The position numbers and the translations under genes were made by a program. A stretch of 64,000 bases of DNA from Psychrobium sp051201665 (GTDB lineage Bacteria; Pseudomonadota; Gammaproteobacteria; Enterobacterales; Psychrobiaceae): NCBI RefSeq assembly GCF_051201665.1, contig NZ_CP179210.1:1674001-1738000 (forward strand), given 5' to 3'. Below, piece after piece: positions 25,927-35,804 of the stretch. Below the pieces are notes generated by a model. The model worked only from the letters and a program-made list of their open reading frames with translations, searched no databases and was not told the DNA's origin. Numbering within the stretch: position 1 is the first letter of the stretch; each line of letters begins with the position of its first letter.

Positions 25927-26732
25927 ACGAAGATATTTTAAGGCTAGGACAGGCCAATCCACAGATTTTACAATTTAGTGACCTTCATCTTTCGAGCAAT
26001 GAAGAGTTAATGGGCATAAATTGTGATGAAAGTTTTGCGGCTGTAAAGGCGTTGGCATCGCAATATCATAGTGTTGATCTAACGTTGATTACTGGTGATA
26101 TATCTCAAGATCACAGTGAAGCATCTTACCAAAAATGTTGTGAAGTTTTCCGATATCAACAACACCCAGTTGCTTGGATTACGGGGAATCATGACGAAGT
26201 TGCTATGCAAAATGATGTGCTGTCAGTTGGCGCTATTACGCCGGTTAAGCGTATTTTATTTAAGCATTGGCAATTGTTGCTTTTAAATTCCCAAATTCCT
26301 GGGAAAATTTGCGGTGCAATTAGTGATGAAGAGCTTGAACAAATTGAACAAGCTGCTATTGATTATCCGAAGCATCACATTATGCTTGTGCTACATCATC
26401 ATCCAATCCCGATGAATAGTGAATGGATTGACAATCATTGTTTAACCAATCGTGACGAATTGTGGGATGCTGTTAATAAGGCCGGCAATGTCAAAGGTAT
26501 GATGTTTGGGCACGTTCATCAGATGGTTGATGAGGTCAAAGATGGTGTTCGAGTGCTTGGTTGTCCATCAACCAGTGTTCAATTTACCCCAAATCAAGAT
26601 GAGTTTTCTGTCGATGATGCGCAACCTGGTTTTCGTTACTTAGAGTTGCTGGCTAACGGCACCATAAAGACCAAGGTACATCGTGTTGCTGATAATAAAT
26701 TTATTGCAACATTTGACCCCGCAGGATACTAA
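25923..26732 (+). CDS. cpdA: 3',5'-cyclic-AMP phosphodiesterase
   Basis: 269-residue calcineurin-like metallophosphoesterase. Metal-binding motifs in order: FSDLHL (D-x-H, near 20), TGDISQD (near 60), GNHDE (near 91), LHHHP (near 159) and GHVHQ (near 196). These are the class III cAMP phosphodiesterase set. Lowers cAMP and so damps CRP activity. Overlaps yqiB, followed by yqiA after 85 bases. Confidence 0.93.
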   Translation: MNEDILRLGQANPQILQFSDLHLSSNEELMGINCDESFAAVKALASQYHSVDLTLITGDISQDHSEASYQKCCEVFRYQQHPVAWITGNHDEVAMQNDVLSVGAITPVKRILFKHWQLLLLNSQIPGKICGAISDEELEQIEQAAIDYPKHHIMLVLHHHPIPMNSEWIDNHCLTNRDELWDAVNKAGNVKGMMFGHVHQMVDEVKDGVRVLGCPSTSVQFTPNQDEFSVDDAQPGFRYLELLANGTIKTKVHRVADNKFIATFDPAGY

Positions 26733-26817
26733 CCACGTCTTTATTTTTATCAGCGTTGTTTTGCGCAGCGCTGAGAGATAGTTTATGCTGCCAATCATTG
26801 TTTCTTCCCAATGAACT

Positions 26818-27420
26818 ATGTTTGTGAATAGCCCTAAATATCTTATCTATCTTCACGGCTTTAATAGCTCGCCGCAGTCAGTTAAAGCGCTACAAATGAA
26901 TCAATTCATCAATGATAATTGCTTTGACATTAGCATTGTGACACCAACGCTTGAAGTTACGCCGCGTATTGCACTTGAACAAATTATCTCAATAGTTAAC
27001 GACATAAAAAACAAGCACGTAAATGCAGTGATTGGTTTCGTTGGCAGCTCTATGGGTGGGTTCTTAGCCACCTTGTGTGGTGAAAAGTATGGCGTAAAAG
27101 CGGTATTGATTAATCCGGTTGTTGCGCCACATCGTATGATTGATTCGTTAGTCGGTGATTATACCAATCCGTATTCTGGCGAAACATTTAAGGTCACTAA
27201 AAAAGATGGTAATGAATTAGCTGCGATGAATTTTGATGCATTATCTACCGCTTCTAATTACTGGGTGCTGCTCCAACAAGGCGATGAAACCCTTGATTAT
27301 TGTGATGCGTTATCGGTTTATCAGCACAGCCGCATTACGCTAGAGCCGCTTGGCGATCACGGTTTTGTAGGCTTTGACAGATATTTACATGCGATTGTAG
27401 AATTTTTATTCGAAAATTGA
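26818..27420 (+). CDS. yqiA: YqiA-family alpha/beta-hydrolase esterase
   Basis: 200 residues. YLIYLHGFNSSPQSVKA forms the oxyanion region; nucleophile elbow GSSMGG (Ser near 76); late acidic residue and His in LGDHGFVGFDRY. Size and motifs fit YqiA, an esterase of unclear physiological substrate. Start at ATG 26818 lacks a strong Shine-Dalgarno. Lies between cpdA and parE as in E. coli. Confidence 0.88.
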   Translation: MFVNSPKYLIYLHGFNSSPQSVKALQMNQFINDNCFDISIVTPTLEVTPRIALEQIISIVNDIKNKHVNAVIGFVGSSMGGFLATLCGEKYGVKAVLINPVVAPHRMIDSLVGDYTNPYSGETFKVTKKDGNELAAMNFDALSTASNYWVLLQQGDETLDYCDALSVYQHSRITLEPLGDHGFVGFDRYLHAIVEFLFEN

Positions 27421-27496
27421 TGTTAAGTACTTAAATGATCAAGCAAATTTCGTTACACTGAGCGTAATAATAAGAACAACCACATAAGGCCTTATC

Positions 27497-29410
27497 GTGA
27501 GTGAACAGCAATATAATTCGGATGCCATCGAAGTACTCAATGGCTTAGATCCCGTTAAACGCCGTCCGGGAATGTACACCGACACCACACGCCCAAATCA
27601 CCTTGGTCAAGAAATCATCGATAATAGTGTCGATGAAGCGCTTGCTGGTTTTGCAAGTTCTATCCAAATTGTTTTACATGAAGATCATTCACTTGAAGTT
27701 GTTGATGATGGTCGTGGTATGCCCACTGATATTCACCCTGAAGAAGGTGTGAGCGGCGTAGAGCTCATTCTATGTAAACTGCATGCCGGTGGTAAGTTTT
27801 CTGGGAAGAATTATGCCTTTTCAGGTGGTTTACACGGGGTAGGTATCTCAGTTGTGAATGCACTGTCAACACGTGTTGAAGTCACTATTCGCCGTGATGC
27901 TAAAGTGTATGAAATTGCATTTGAGAACGGTGATAAGGTTGAAGATCTTCGTGAGACAGGGACTTGTGGTAAACGCAATACGGGTACCAGTGTTCGCTTT
28001 TGGCCTGATGCGTCTTATTTTGATTCTTATAAATTTTCTATTTCACGCCTTAACCATAACCTGCGCTCAAAAGCGGTGCTATGTCCCGGTCTAAAAATTA
28101 AATTTACTAACAAGATCACCAAAGATGTCCAAGAATGGCACTATGAATCGGGCTTAGAAGATTATTTATTAGAAACCGTAAAAGAATGGCCATGTCTGCC
28201 TGAAACGCCGTTTGTTGGTAGTATGAGCAGTAAATCAGAGGCGGTTGATTGGGCAGTGGTATGGCAGCCGGAAGGTGGCGATGCCCTGAGCGAAAGCTAT
28301 GTAAATTTAATTCCGACTATTCAAGGCGGTACGCATGTTAACGGCCTTCGCGCTGGCTTACTTGATGCGATGCGTGAATTTTGTGAATTTAGAAATCTAT
28401 TGCCACGTGGCATCAAATTAACGCCGGATGATATTTGGGATCGCTGTAGTTTTGTATTGTCAGTAAAAATGCAAGACCCAGCGTTTGCAGGGCAAACCAA
28501 AGAACGTTTGTCTTCTCGCCAGTGTAGTGCTTTTGTTTCTGGTGTTGTGAAAGATGCCTTTAGTCTATGGCTCAATCAACACACTGAAATTGCCGAACAA
28601 TTGGCTGATTTATGTATCAATAACGCGCAACGTCGATTAAAAGCCACAAAGAAAATCGCCCGAAAGAAAGTTACTTCAGGCCCTGCACTACCTGGTAAGC
28701 TAACGGACTGTACCGGTCAAGATCCATCGCGCGCAGAGTTGTTTTTAGTCGAAGGTGATTCTGCTGGTGGTAGTGCAAAACAAGCCCGTGAGCGTGAATT
28801 CCAAGCAGTGATGCCACTGCGTGGTAAAATTCTTAATACTTGGGAAGTTGAATCGTCTCAGGTACTTGCCTCACAAGAGGTTCATGATATCTCGGTGGCG
28901 ATTGGGCTCGATCCAGACTCTTCTGATTTATCTGCGCTACGCTATGACAAAATTTGTATCCTAGCTGATGCCGACTCGGATGGATTGCATATTGCAACAC
29001 TCCTGTGTGCGCTGTTTATGATGCATTTTCGAGAATTAGTGCGCCAAGGCCATGTTTATGTTGCTATGCCGCCGTTATACCGTATCGATATAGGTAAAGA
29101 AGTCTTCTATGCGCTTGATGAAGATGAAAAAAATGGCATTTTAGATCGCATTGAAGCGGAGAAAAAACGCGGTAAAGTGAACGTACAGCGTTTTAAAGGA
29201 TTGGGTGAAATGAATCCATTACAACTTCGTGAAACGACTATGGATCCAAATACTCGCCGACTGGTTCAGCTAACGCTTGAAGAAGAAGAGCAGACATGTG
29301 AAGTCATGGATATGTTACTTGCCAAGAAACGTTCGCCAGATAGACGTCATTGGTTAGAGACGAAAGGCAACTTGGCACAAACAGCTTTAAATATTGAAGA
29401 ACAGGTTTAA
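27497..29410 (+). CDS. parE: DNA topoisomerase IV subunit B
   Basis: 637 residues beginning at GTG 27497 (AGG seven bases upstream); MSEQQYNSDAIEVLNGLDPV matches E. coli ParE. GHKL ATPase domain with NSVDEAL, DDGRGMPTD and GGLHGVGISVVNALS. Toprim domain with LVEGDSAGGSAKQAR and DADSDGLHI. Supplies ATP hydrolysis for decatenation of daughter chromosomes. parC follows after 11 bases. Confidence 0.97.
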   Translation: MSEQQYNSDAIEVLNGLDPVKRRPGMYTDTTRPNHLGQEIIDNSVDEALAGFASSIQIVLHEDHSLEVVDDGRGMPTDIHPEEGVSGVELILCKLHAGGKFSGKNYAFSGGLHGVGISVVNALSTRVEVTIRRDAKVYEIAFENGDKVEDLRETGTCGKRNTGTSVRFWPDASYFDSYKFSISRLNHNLRSKAVLCPGLKIKFTNKITKDVQEWHYESGLEDYLLETVKEWPCLPETPFVGSMSSKSEAVDWAVVWQPEGGDALSESYVNLIPTIQGGTHVNGLRAGLLDAMREFCEFRNLLPRGIKLTPDDIWDRCSFVLSVKMQDPAFAGQTKERLSSRQCSAFVSGVVKDAFSLWLNQHTEIAEQLADLCINNAQRRLKATKKIARKKVTSGPALPGKLTDCTGQDPSRAELFLVEGDSAGGSAKQAREREFQAVMPLRGKILNTWEVESSQVLASQEVHDISVAIGLDPDSSDLSALRYDKICILADADSDGLHIATLLCALFMMHFRELVRQGHVYVAMPPLYRIDIGKEVFYALDEDEKNGILDRIEAEKKRGKVNVQRFKGLGEMNPLQLRETTMDPNTRRLVQLTLEEEEQTCEVMDMLLAKKRSPDRRHWLETKGNLAQTALNIEEQV

Positions 29411-29421
29411 ATAGGCAAATT

Positions 29422-31725
29422 ATGACAGATAAAACATTAATGAGCTTGGATGGCGTTGAACAACAATCAATGCACAGCTTTACCGAAGACGCCTATTTAA
29501 ATTACTCAATGTACGTCATCATGGACAGGGCACTGCCGCATGTTGGTGATGGCTTAAAGCCTGTGCAGCGTCGAATTATTTACGCAATGAGTGAATTAGG
29601 TTTACATGCATCGGCAAAATATAAAAAGTCTGCTCGTACCGTCGGTGATGTATTAGGTAAATTTCATCCTCATGGTGATTCAGCTTGTTATGAAGCCATG
29701 GTATTAATGGCACAGCCATTTTCTTATCGCTATCCACTTGTTGATGGTCAAGGTAACTGGGGCGCGCCGGATGATCCTAAATCATTTGCGGCAATGCGCT
29801 ACACCGAAGCGAAACTTTCTAAATTCAGTGAAGTAATGCTTGGCGAATTAGGCCAAGGCACGGTGGAATGGCAGCCAAATTTTGATGGCACCATGAAAGA
29901 GCCTGTGATCCTGCCTGCTCGCTTACCTCATATTTTACTCAACGGCATTACAGGTATTGCCGTTGGTATGGCGACTGACATTCCGCCTCACAATGTGCGA
30001 GAAGTGGCCAATGCAACCATTACTTTATTAGATAAACCAAAGACTGAACTTGGTGAATTACTTGAGCATGTCGCTGGACCTGACTATCCAACAAATGCCG
30101 AAATTATTACGCCTAAAGCTGATATTGAAAAAATTTATAGCTCAGGCAAGGGCTCAATAAAAATGCGCGCTGTGTTTGATATTGAAGATGGTGAAGTCGT
30201 GATTTCTGCATTGCCGCATCAAGTATCAGGCGCAAAAATCCTCGAGCAAATTGCCAGTCAAATGCAAGGTAAGAAATTACCGATGGTGTCTGATTTACGT
30301 GATGAGTCAGATCATGAATGCCCGACGCGCTTAGTGATAGTCCCGCGTTCTAACCGCGTTGATATTGACGGTTTGATGAATCATTTGTTTGCAACGACTG
30401 ATTTAGAAAAAAATTATCGTGTGAACCTCAATATCATTGGTTTAGACAATCGCCCACGCGTGATGGGTTTAAAAGATATTCTCACCGAATGGATTGAGTA
30501 CCGTCTTGAAACAGTGCGCCGCCGTTTGCAATATCGCCTTGATAAAATCTTAGCGCGTCTGCACATCTTAGATGGTTTATTGGTTGCGTTTTTAAACATT
30601 GATGAAGTGATTGAGATCATTCGTACCTATGATGATCCAAAAGCGGAGTTGATGTCGCGCTTTGAATTATCGCAAATTCAAGCAGAAGCTATTTTAGAAA
30701 TCAAACTTCGCCAGTTAGCCAAGCTTGAAGAAATTAAAATCAAAGCTGAGCAAGACGAATTAAGCGCTGAACGTGACAAAATTGAATTAACCCTTTCTAG
30801 CGAACGTCGCATGAAGACCTTGGTTAAAAAGGAAATTGTCGCTGACGCGGAAAAATTTGGCGACGACAGACGTTCTCCAATCATCGAGCGTTCAGAAGCA
30901 AAAGCGTTATCAGAAAAAGATTTAGTCCCTAGCGAAGCGGTTACTGTTGTGGTTTCTGAAAAAGGCTGGGCACGTTGTGCTAAAGGCCATGATATTGAAC
31001 CACAAAACTTAAGTTATAAAGCAGGCGACGGTTATTTGAGTTCAGCGAAAGGGCGCTCAAATCAGCCAGTGGTGTTCATTGATACCTCTGGACGAGCCTA
31101 TAGTACGGACGCGCATACTTTACCCTCAGCCCGTAGCCAAGGAGAGCCTCTCACTGGCCGCTTTACATTAGGCAGCGGTGAGACGATGGCTCATACAGTC
31201 ATGGGCGGTGAAGAACAATTGTTCTTAATGGCCACTGATGGCGGTTATGGGTTTATCGGTTCGTTTGGTGACATGGTGTCTGCCAATAAGAAAGGTAAAG
31301 CCTTATTATCGCGCCCTAAAGGTAGCGAAGTGATGGTACCTGTGAAGGTGCACGACTATGACAGTCAATTATGTCTAGCAATCTCAAATGAAGGTCGTAT
31401 GCTAATCTTCCCATTAGAGAGCTTACCTAAGCTAAGTAAAGGTAAGGGCAATAAAATTATTAATATTCCTAGCTCACGCGTTACTACGCGTGAAGAATTT
31501 GTGAAACAACTAGCGGTGATAAACCGTGATAGTGATGTCACGTTATTCGCAGGAAAACGTAAACTGACGCTTAAGGCTAGTGATTTAGAGCATTACATTG
31601 GTGAACGTGGCCGCCGCGGTAACAAACTTCCGCGTGGACTACAACGTGTCGATTCAATCGATGTAAACCTAGGTGAGCCGATTGTTGATGAAGAAACAAC
31701 GCAATCACCACCAGAGCAAGATTAA
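29422..31725 (+). CDS. parC: DNA topoisomerase IV subunit A
   Basis: 767 residues. Winged-helix breakage-reunion domain with catalytic Tyr in AAMRYTEAKLSKFSE and the quinolone-contact region GKFHPHGDSACYEAM, where Ser and Glu are in the wild-type state. C-terminal beta-pinwheel repeats from about 490. Works with ParE in one operon. Confidence 0.97.
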   Translation: MTDKTLMSLDGVEQQSMHSFTEDAYLNYSMYVIMDRALPHVGDGLKPVQRRIIYAMSELGLHASAKYKKSARTVGDVLGKFHPHGDSACYEAMVLMAQPFSYRYPLVDGQGNWGAPDDPKSFAAMRYTEAKLSKFSEVMLGELGQGTVEWQPNFDGTMKEPVILPARLPHILLNGITGIAVGMATDIPPHNVREVANATITLLDKPKTELGELLEHVAGPDYPTNAEIITPKADIEKIYSSGKGSIKMRAVFDIEDGEVVISALPHQVSGAKILEQIASQMQGKKLPMVSDLRDESDHECPTRLVIVPRSNRVDIDGLMNHLFATTDLEKNYRVNLNIIGLDNRPRVMGLKDILTEWIEYRLETVRRRLQYRLDKILARLHILDGLLVAFLNIDEVIEIIRTYDDPKAELMSRFELSQIQAEAILEIKLRQLAKLEEIKIKAEQDELSAERDKIELTLSSERRMKTLVKKEIVADAEKFGDDRRSPIIERSEAKALSEKDLVPSEAVTVVVSEKGWARCAKGHDIEPQNLSYKAGDGYLSSAKGRSNQPVVFIDTSGRAYSTDAHTLPSARSQGEPLTGRFTLGSGETMAHTVMGGEEQLFLMATDGGYGFIGSFGDMVSANKKGKALLSRPKGSEVMVPVKVHDYDSQLCLAISNEGRMLIFPLESLPKLSKGKGNKIINIPSSRVTTREEFVKQLAVINRDSDVTLFAGKRKLTLKASDLEHYIGERGRRGNKLPRGLQRVDSIDVNLGEPIVDEETTQSPPEQD

Positions 31726-31728
31726 ATC

Positions 31729-31953
31729 ATGCAACAGGCCATGGTCGGTTTTCATCGCGATGATGAAAACCATTGGGTTGCGAAGCTTGTTTGTGGTCAC
31801 AATCAACATGTACGCCACGATCCCCCGTGGCAAAACCGCCCTTGGGTAATATCAGAACTTGGCCGAACTGCAAAGCTTGGTGTCACACTTAACTGTGTTA
31901 AGTGTGATGAACAAGCGCCGCGCGATTGGCATTCATTAGACGATTTTCTTTAA
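31729..31953 (+). CDS. DUF3565 family small protein
   Basis: 74 residues, starting 3 bases after parC. Conserved pattern CGHNQHVRHDPPWQNRPWV with a later CVKC; the two Cys groups and His suggest a zinc site. I recognise this as DUF3565. Function unknown. Probably co-transcribed with parC. Confidence 0.82.
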   Translation: MQQAMVGFHRDDENHWVAKLVCGHNQHVRHDPPWQNRPWVISELGRTAKLGVTLNCVKCDEQAPRDWHSLDDFL

Positions 31954-31969
31954 TTTATACGGCAAAAAT

Positions 31970-32278
31970 ATGAGTAAAGTAATTAGCAAAACACAGCTTA
32001 TTGACGTGTTATCACAGTGGCAATCAGGCCAAATTTCCGTTGAAAAAATGCAGGTTTGGATGATTGATAATTTCGAACCTGATGAGTTTTCAATAGGAAA
32101 GGGCGAAGCTGAACATACTGTTGAAGCGATGCATATCGTCATGAACGAATATGAATTAGTTGATGAAACTAAATGTTTAACAAGCGGCGCCAAATTGGCG
32201 ATTGATTTTGTTAATTCAACACCGGACACATTTATGGCTGCCCGCAGTGTGTTTTTACGTAATGGGTTTAAAGATTGA
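31970..32278 (+). CDS. Hypothetical acidic helical protein
   Basis: 102 residues, no signal sequence, no recognised motif. Mostly helical by eye (ISKTQLIDVLSQWQSGQISV; AEHTVEAMHIVMNEYELV). Good codon use and close spacing after the DUF3565 gene support a real gene. Not assigned. Confidence 0.6.
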   Translation: MSKVISKTQLIDVLSQWQSGQISVEKMQVWMIDNFEPDEFSIGKGEAEHTVEAMHIVMNEYELVDETKCLTSGAKLAIDFVNSTPDTFMAARSVFLRNGFKD

Positions 32279-32328
32279 TTTTAGATAGGCTAATTATTAA
32301 ATAAAGCAACAGGATATTAGGATTAAGG

Positions 32329-32994
32329 ATGATTAAACATACCGTTACAGTTTTAATTGTAGTTACGCTTCTCATTGGCTTGTTTGTGGCCAGTTTATTA
32401 GGTGAAAACCATAAAGTAGAAGCATTAGTCAATGAGTATACCAAGCAGCTTACAATTGATAGTTTACCTGATGAATGTTTATCCATGCCGTTAAGCGAGA
32501 TAAAACAGACTCGTGAACAATGTTTAAATAATAATTTTATTGTGAATTTAAGTTTGCTTGAGTATTTTGGCGTACTGCAAGAGGACTTTACGGTTCAAAT
32601 ACGACGAGAGCAATTTTGGATTCCCTTTGCTGTTAATGCGGTGAATGTGAGTATTGCCCTCGTTTCAGACAACAATAATGATGAAGTGTTATTTATAAAG
32701 AATCTGTTTCAGGTCAATCGAATTGACGGTCATTGGCAAGTAATCAACACGGAGATTAGTGACGAAAAGCTCAGAAACATTATTTTTATGAATCAACAGA
32801 GTATCGACGTTGAAAAGTATATAAAAATCGATGGGCATGATGTTAGATTAATCGACCAAAAACTGGATTTAACTAAGCTAACTCCTAAAGAACGTTATCT
32901 AGTTAAATTTAGCACCAGCAAACTTTTGGAATTAATACCCAAGCGACATGAAGATGCTCGATTTCAGCAAGTCGACAAGCGTGCCAAATACTAG
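32329..32994 (+). CDS. Hypothetical membrane-anchored periplasmic protein
   Basis: 221 residues with one N-terminal hydrophobic segment (TVTVLIVVTLLIGLFVASLL, about 5-24), no clear cleavage site, and a soluble remainder. Two Cys (LPDECLS near 49 and TREQCLN near 64) could pair in the periplasm. Middle part FWIPFAVNAVNVSIALVSDN is likely beta-rich. Family not recognised. Starts 50 bases after the previous small gene. Confidence 0.6.
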   Translation: MIKHTVTVLIVVTLLIGLFVASLLGENHKVEALVNEYTKQLTIDSLPDECLSMPLSEIKQTREQCLNNNFIVNLSLLEYFGVLQEDFTVQIRREQFWIPFAVNAVNVSIALVSDNNNDEVLFIKNLFQVNRIDGHWQVINTEISDEKLRNIIFMNQQSIDVEKYIKIDGHDVRLIDQKLDLTKLTPKERYLVKFSTSKLLELIPKRHEDARFQQVDKRAKY

Positions 32995-33025
32995 GCATAA
33001 GATGTGTCGTTAAGTCATTCCCGAT

Positions 33026-33135
33026 AACTGCTCCTGCGTTATCCTACTGTTCTACGTCCATGTAGAAATTAATAAATATCTTATAACGACGTACGACGGT
33101 ATGGATACCGGAGCTAGAGCAACGCAGGAGCAGTT
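33026..33135. repeat. Long inverted repeat in the intergenic region
   Basis: Perfect 15-bp arms AACTGCTCCTGCGTT (33026-33040) and AACGCAGGAGCAGTT (33121-33135), 80 bases apart. The words GCTCCTGC...TTATCCTA and CCATGTAG also occur near 55325-55365 inside the 311-bp element, so this is a dispersed repeat family of the genome. The rest of 32995-33364 shows no gene; a further related word (AATGCAGGAGC) is at about 33241. Confidence 0.6.
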
Positions 33136-33364
33136 GCCGGTTGGTCGCTTATTGCCTTGCCCCTTGGGCGTTCGGGTAGAAAACGACTACCGCGTTATGA
33201 TTCATAATCAGGTTTTCACACGGATGTGAAACATTAGGGCAATGCAGGAGCTTATTGCCGAGAGTAGCCATTAATTACAAATCCTGCCTTGTATTCGATT
33301 CCTCCCCGAGCTCTGAAACATGCATCTTCAAGTGGCTTGGGTATATAGCAAACTGAATGTGTAA

Positions 33365-33521
33365 TACCAATTGCATTAAATATTTGCCCACTTGTACTTG
33401 TTAAAATTAACTAACATGGCGTTGCTCTCAATCCTAATAGCCAGCTATGAGTCAATCGAGCGCCTTGTTTTAGCTGATTTTCTCTACGCACAACAAGATC
33501 ACTTACTTAATGCAATTGGTA
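33365..33521 (+). mobile_element. Miniature element, subfamily A, copy 1
   Basis: 157 bp with terminal inverted repeats TACCAATTGCATTAA / TTAATGCAATTGGTA and 3-bp TAA duplications at 33362-33364 and 33522-33524. No coding capacity. An internal near-palindrome around AATAGCCAGCTAT is shared with all other copies. Intact copy in a non-coding gap. Nothing else was seen from 33525 to 33742 apart from the presumed promoter of the next gene. Confidence 0.85.
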
Positions 33522-33742
33522 TAATCGGTGCATTTCATAGTTATAGCCGCAAAAAATAAACACTTGAATTTTTTCTATTAGGACTCAACCATTCAAATTT
33601 TAAGCTAACGCACCGCCATCCTTACTTTTGTGACTTCAAACCATTGCAGCTGCGCAAATAAACCGTATGATGCACGGCTTATTTTTCTTACTGGTTATTG
33701 AACTGATAGCTAGTCGCATTAAGCTTGCTGGAGTTGTAGCAC

Positions 33743-34915
33743 GTGAAAAACTTATTGATTTCTCCCTCTAAAATGTCGTTGTCAGCGTCTCAGTCTGCCA
33801 TTTACCAAAAAATATTAGAACAAGTTGCGCCATTGAGTTTGAACTTGATGGCTGTAAAGGTTGAGCGTCAACCAGATGATTTTTTAGCGTGGTGTCATGA
33901 GTTATTGGATGTGTGTGTTAACAGAATTAACCGTGATTTAATGGATGAAATTCAATTTAAGCCGTTAAAAAAAGTAATTAGTTTATTAACGTTAGCTACC
34001 AGTGTAACGCAACTAACCATGGCAAAAGCAGCCCCTTGGGTTATCTACCAAGAGTTTATTAATAGTCAAGCACAGCGTCATGGGCTTGAGGAACGCTTAC
34101 GTTTATTAGACTTTGTGAGCAAATTAGACACCTCGACATTAAGTGAACTGAGTGTTGAAGACAGGTTGGCATTTGTTGGTAAACATACGAATGACCATGA
34201 TACCGCGTTATATAACTTTGACGTGCAGTGGTTTGGTCAAACCAAAACTGCGAAAGGATTTCACGAACTATTGAGTGTTAATCCAGCGGCCTTTGATGAT
34301 GCGTTGTCAAAAATCCCTGATGAAGGTGAAGTGACCCAATCGCAGTTTGCTGATTTTGTTGGCAGTTTTATGGTGGCCATTATAAGCACGGGTGAAAAGC
34401 CAAGCTTAGCGGTTGCAACAAGACTTCTGGCGATGAAACGTCCAGATCAATTTGTAACAATCAGCAGTACTAAACTTGATGAACTATGTCAGGGTTTAAA
34501 TATCGCTAAATTAAAATTACATGATTTTGAAGCGTATTGGACTGACGTCATTGGCACCATCCGCACTATGCCATGGTATAGCAGTGAACAACCGTCTGAC
34601 GAGTCAGAACTTGCGTTGTGGAATAATCGCGTTGTATTGATGGATTTATTGTTTTGGTGTGATGAAGAGCATGCCCAGCAATCAAACTATTTGAAATTGA
34701 AAAACAAACCAGCGCGTAAGAGCACAAGCAAAGCTGGCGGCGGAAAAGTCACGCGCCGTAGTAAAGAGTCTTCGACTGAAATAGTAGACCGTGTATTAGC
34801 AATGGAAGGAACATCTGACTTTATAAAAGCACAACGAAATTCTATTATTGCACAGGTCGAGTCTGGTAAAAAAATAGATGAAGTGATTACTTTGCTTAGT
34901 AAAATATTTGGTTAA
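33743..34915 (+). CDS. Unrecognised 390-residue helical protein
   Basis: Starts at GTG 33743 with GGAG at a spacing of 9. Predicted soluble and mainly helical, with no signal sequence. The middle (TRLLAMKRPDQFVTISSTKL, about 225-245) and WNNRVVLMDLLFWCDE (about 290) are its most distinctive parts. It is followed by a basic, Lys/Arg/Ser-rich linker (about 320-350, KNKPARKSTSKAGGGKVTRR) that suggests contact with nucleic acid, then a short helical tail. No catalytic motif. It precedes uvrY-uvrC with a 226-base gap. Function not assigned. Confidence 0.7.
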   Translation: MKNLLISPSKMSLSASQSAIYQKILEQVAPLSLNLMAVKVERQPDDFLAWCHELLDVCVNRINRDLMDEIQFKPLKKVISLLTLATSVTQLTMAKAAPWVIYQEFINSQAQRHGLEERLRLLDFVSKLDTSTLSELSVEDRLAFVGKHTNDHDTALYNFDVQWFGQTKTAKGFHELLSVNPAAFDDALSKIPDEGEVTQSQFADFVGSFMVAIISTGEKPSLAVATRLLAMKRPDQFVTISSTKLDELCQGLNIAKLKLHDFEAYWTDVIGTIRTMPWYSSEQPSDESELALWNNRVVLMDLLFWCDEEHAQQSNYLKLKNKPARKSTSKAGGGKVTRRSKESSTEIVDRVLAMEGTSDFIKAQRNSIIAQVESGKKIDEVITLLSKIFG

Positions 34916-35141
34916 TGTATCTTGCTATAATATTGTTTAAAATGAAGTTTGTTGGTAATTATGCCGTTTTATTTACCAACGAATGAAGTAAACCGACGAG
35001 TAAATTTCAGTATCAATCTAAATGAAAATAGATTACTGTAGAATACGATGTTTGAAAACTTAGACACAGTGTCTAAAATTCAATCGTGGTTCAAGTTGAT
35101 AAGTAACAAATTCACCACTTTGTGGGTGTTGAGGATTTTTT

Positions 35142-35786
35142 GTGATAAACGTTTTCTTAGTTGATGATCATGAATTAGTGCGTACTGGTATTAAGCGTTT
35201 GCTTGAAGATGTACGAGGCATTAAAGTCGTTGGTGAAGCTGACTCTGGCGAAACCGCAGTACAGTGGTGTCGTAATAATGATACTGACATTGTATTGATG
35301 GATATGAATATGCCGGGAATTGGTGGTATTGAAGCTACTCGTCGTATTTTACGTCTAAATCCTGATATTAAAGTTATCGTAATCAGTATTCATGGTGAAG
35401 AGCCTTATCCAACAAAAGTGATGCAAGCGGGTGCTGCTGGATACCTAACAAAAGGTGCTGCACCACTTGAAATGATTAACGCTATTCGACAAGTTAAATC
35501 TGGTCAACGTTATTTATCACCTGAAATTGCGCAGCAAATGGCATTAAGCCAGTTTAGACCATCACAGGATAACCCATTTCAAACTCTGTCTGAGCGTGAA
35601 TTACAAATCATGATGATGATTACGACTGGTCAGAAAGTTAATGATATTTCAGAACAATTGAGTTTGAGCCCTAAAACCGTTAATTCATACCGTTATCGTT
35701 TGTTTACCAAACTAGAAGTGAGCGGAGATGTTGAGTTAACTCATTTAGCAATTCGTCATGGTATTTTAGATACTGAAAAACTCTAG
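35142..35786 (+). CDS. uvrY: Response regulator, UvrY/GacA family
   Basis: 214 residues beginning at GTG 35142. Receiver domain (1-120) with acidic pocket VDDHE, phospho-acceptor Asp in VLMDMNMPG (residue about 54) and conserved Lys in YLTKGA. LuxR-type HTH (about 145-205, LSERELQIMMMITTGQKVND). Very close to E. coli UvrY; expected partner is a BarA-type kinase not in the window, and expected targets are Csr small RNAs. Directly upstream of uvrC, as in many gammaproteobacteria. Confidence 0.94.
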   Translation: MINVFLVDDHELVRTGIKRLLEDVRGIKVVGEADSGETAVQWCRNNDTDIVLMDMNMPGIGGIEATRRILRLNPDIKVIVISIHGEEPYPTKVMQAGAAGYLTKGAAPLEMINAIRQVKSGQRYLSPEIAQQMALSQFRPSQDNPFQTLSERELQIMMMITTGQKVNDISEQLSLSPKTVNSYRYRLFTKLEVSGDVELTHLAIRHGILDTEKL

Positions 35787-35804
35787 CCATTAGCGGGTCC
35801 TTTC

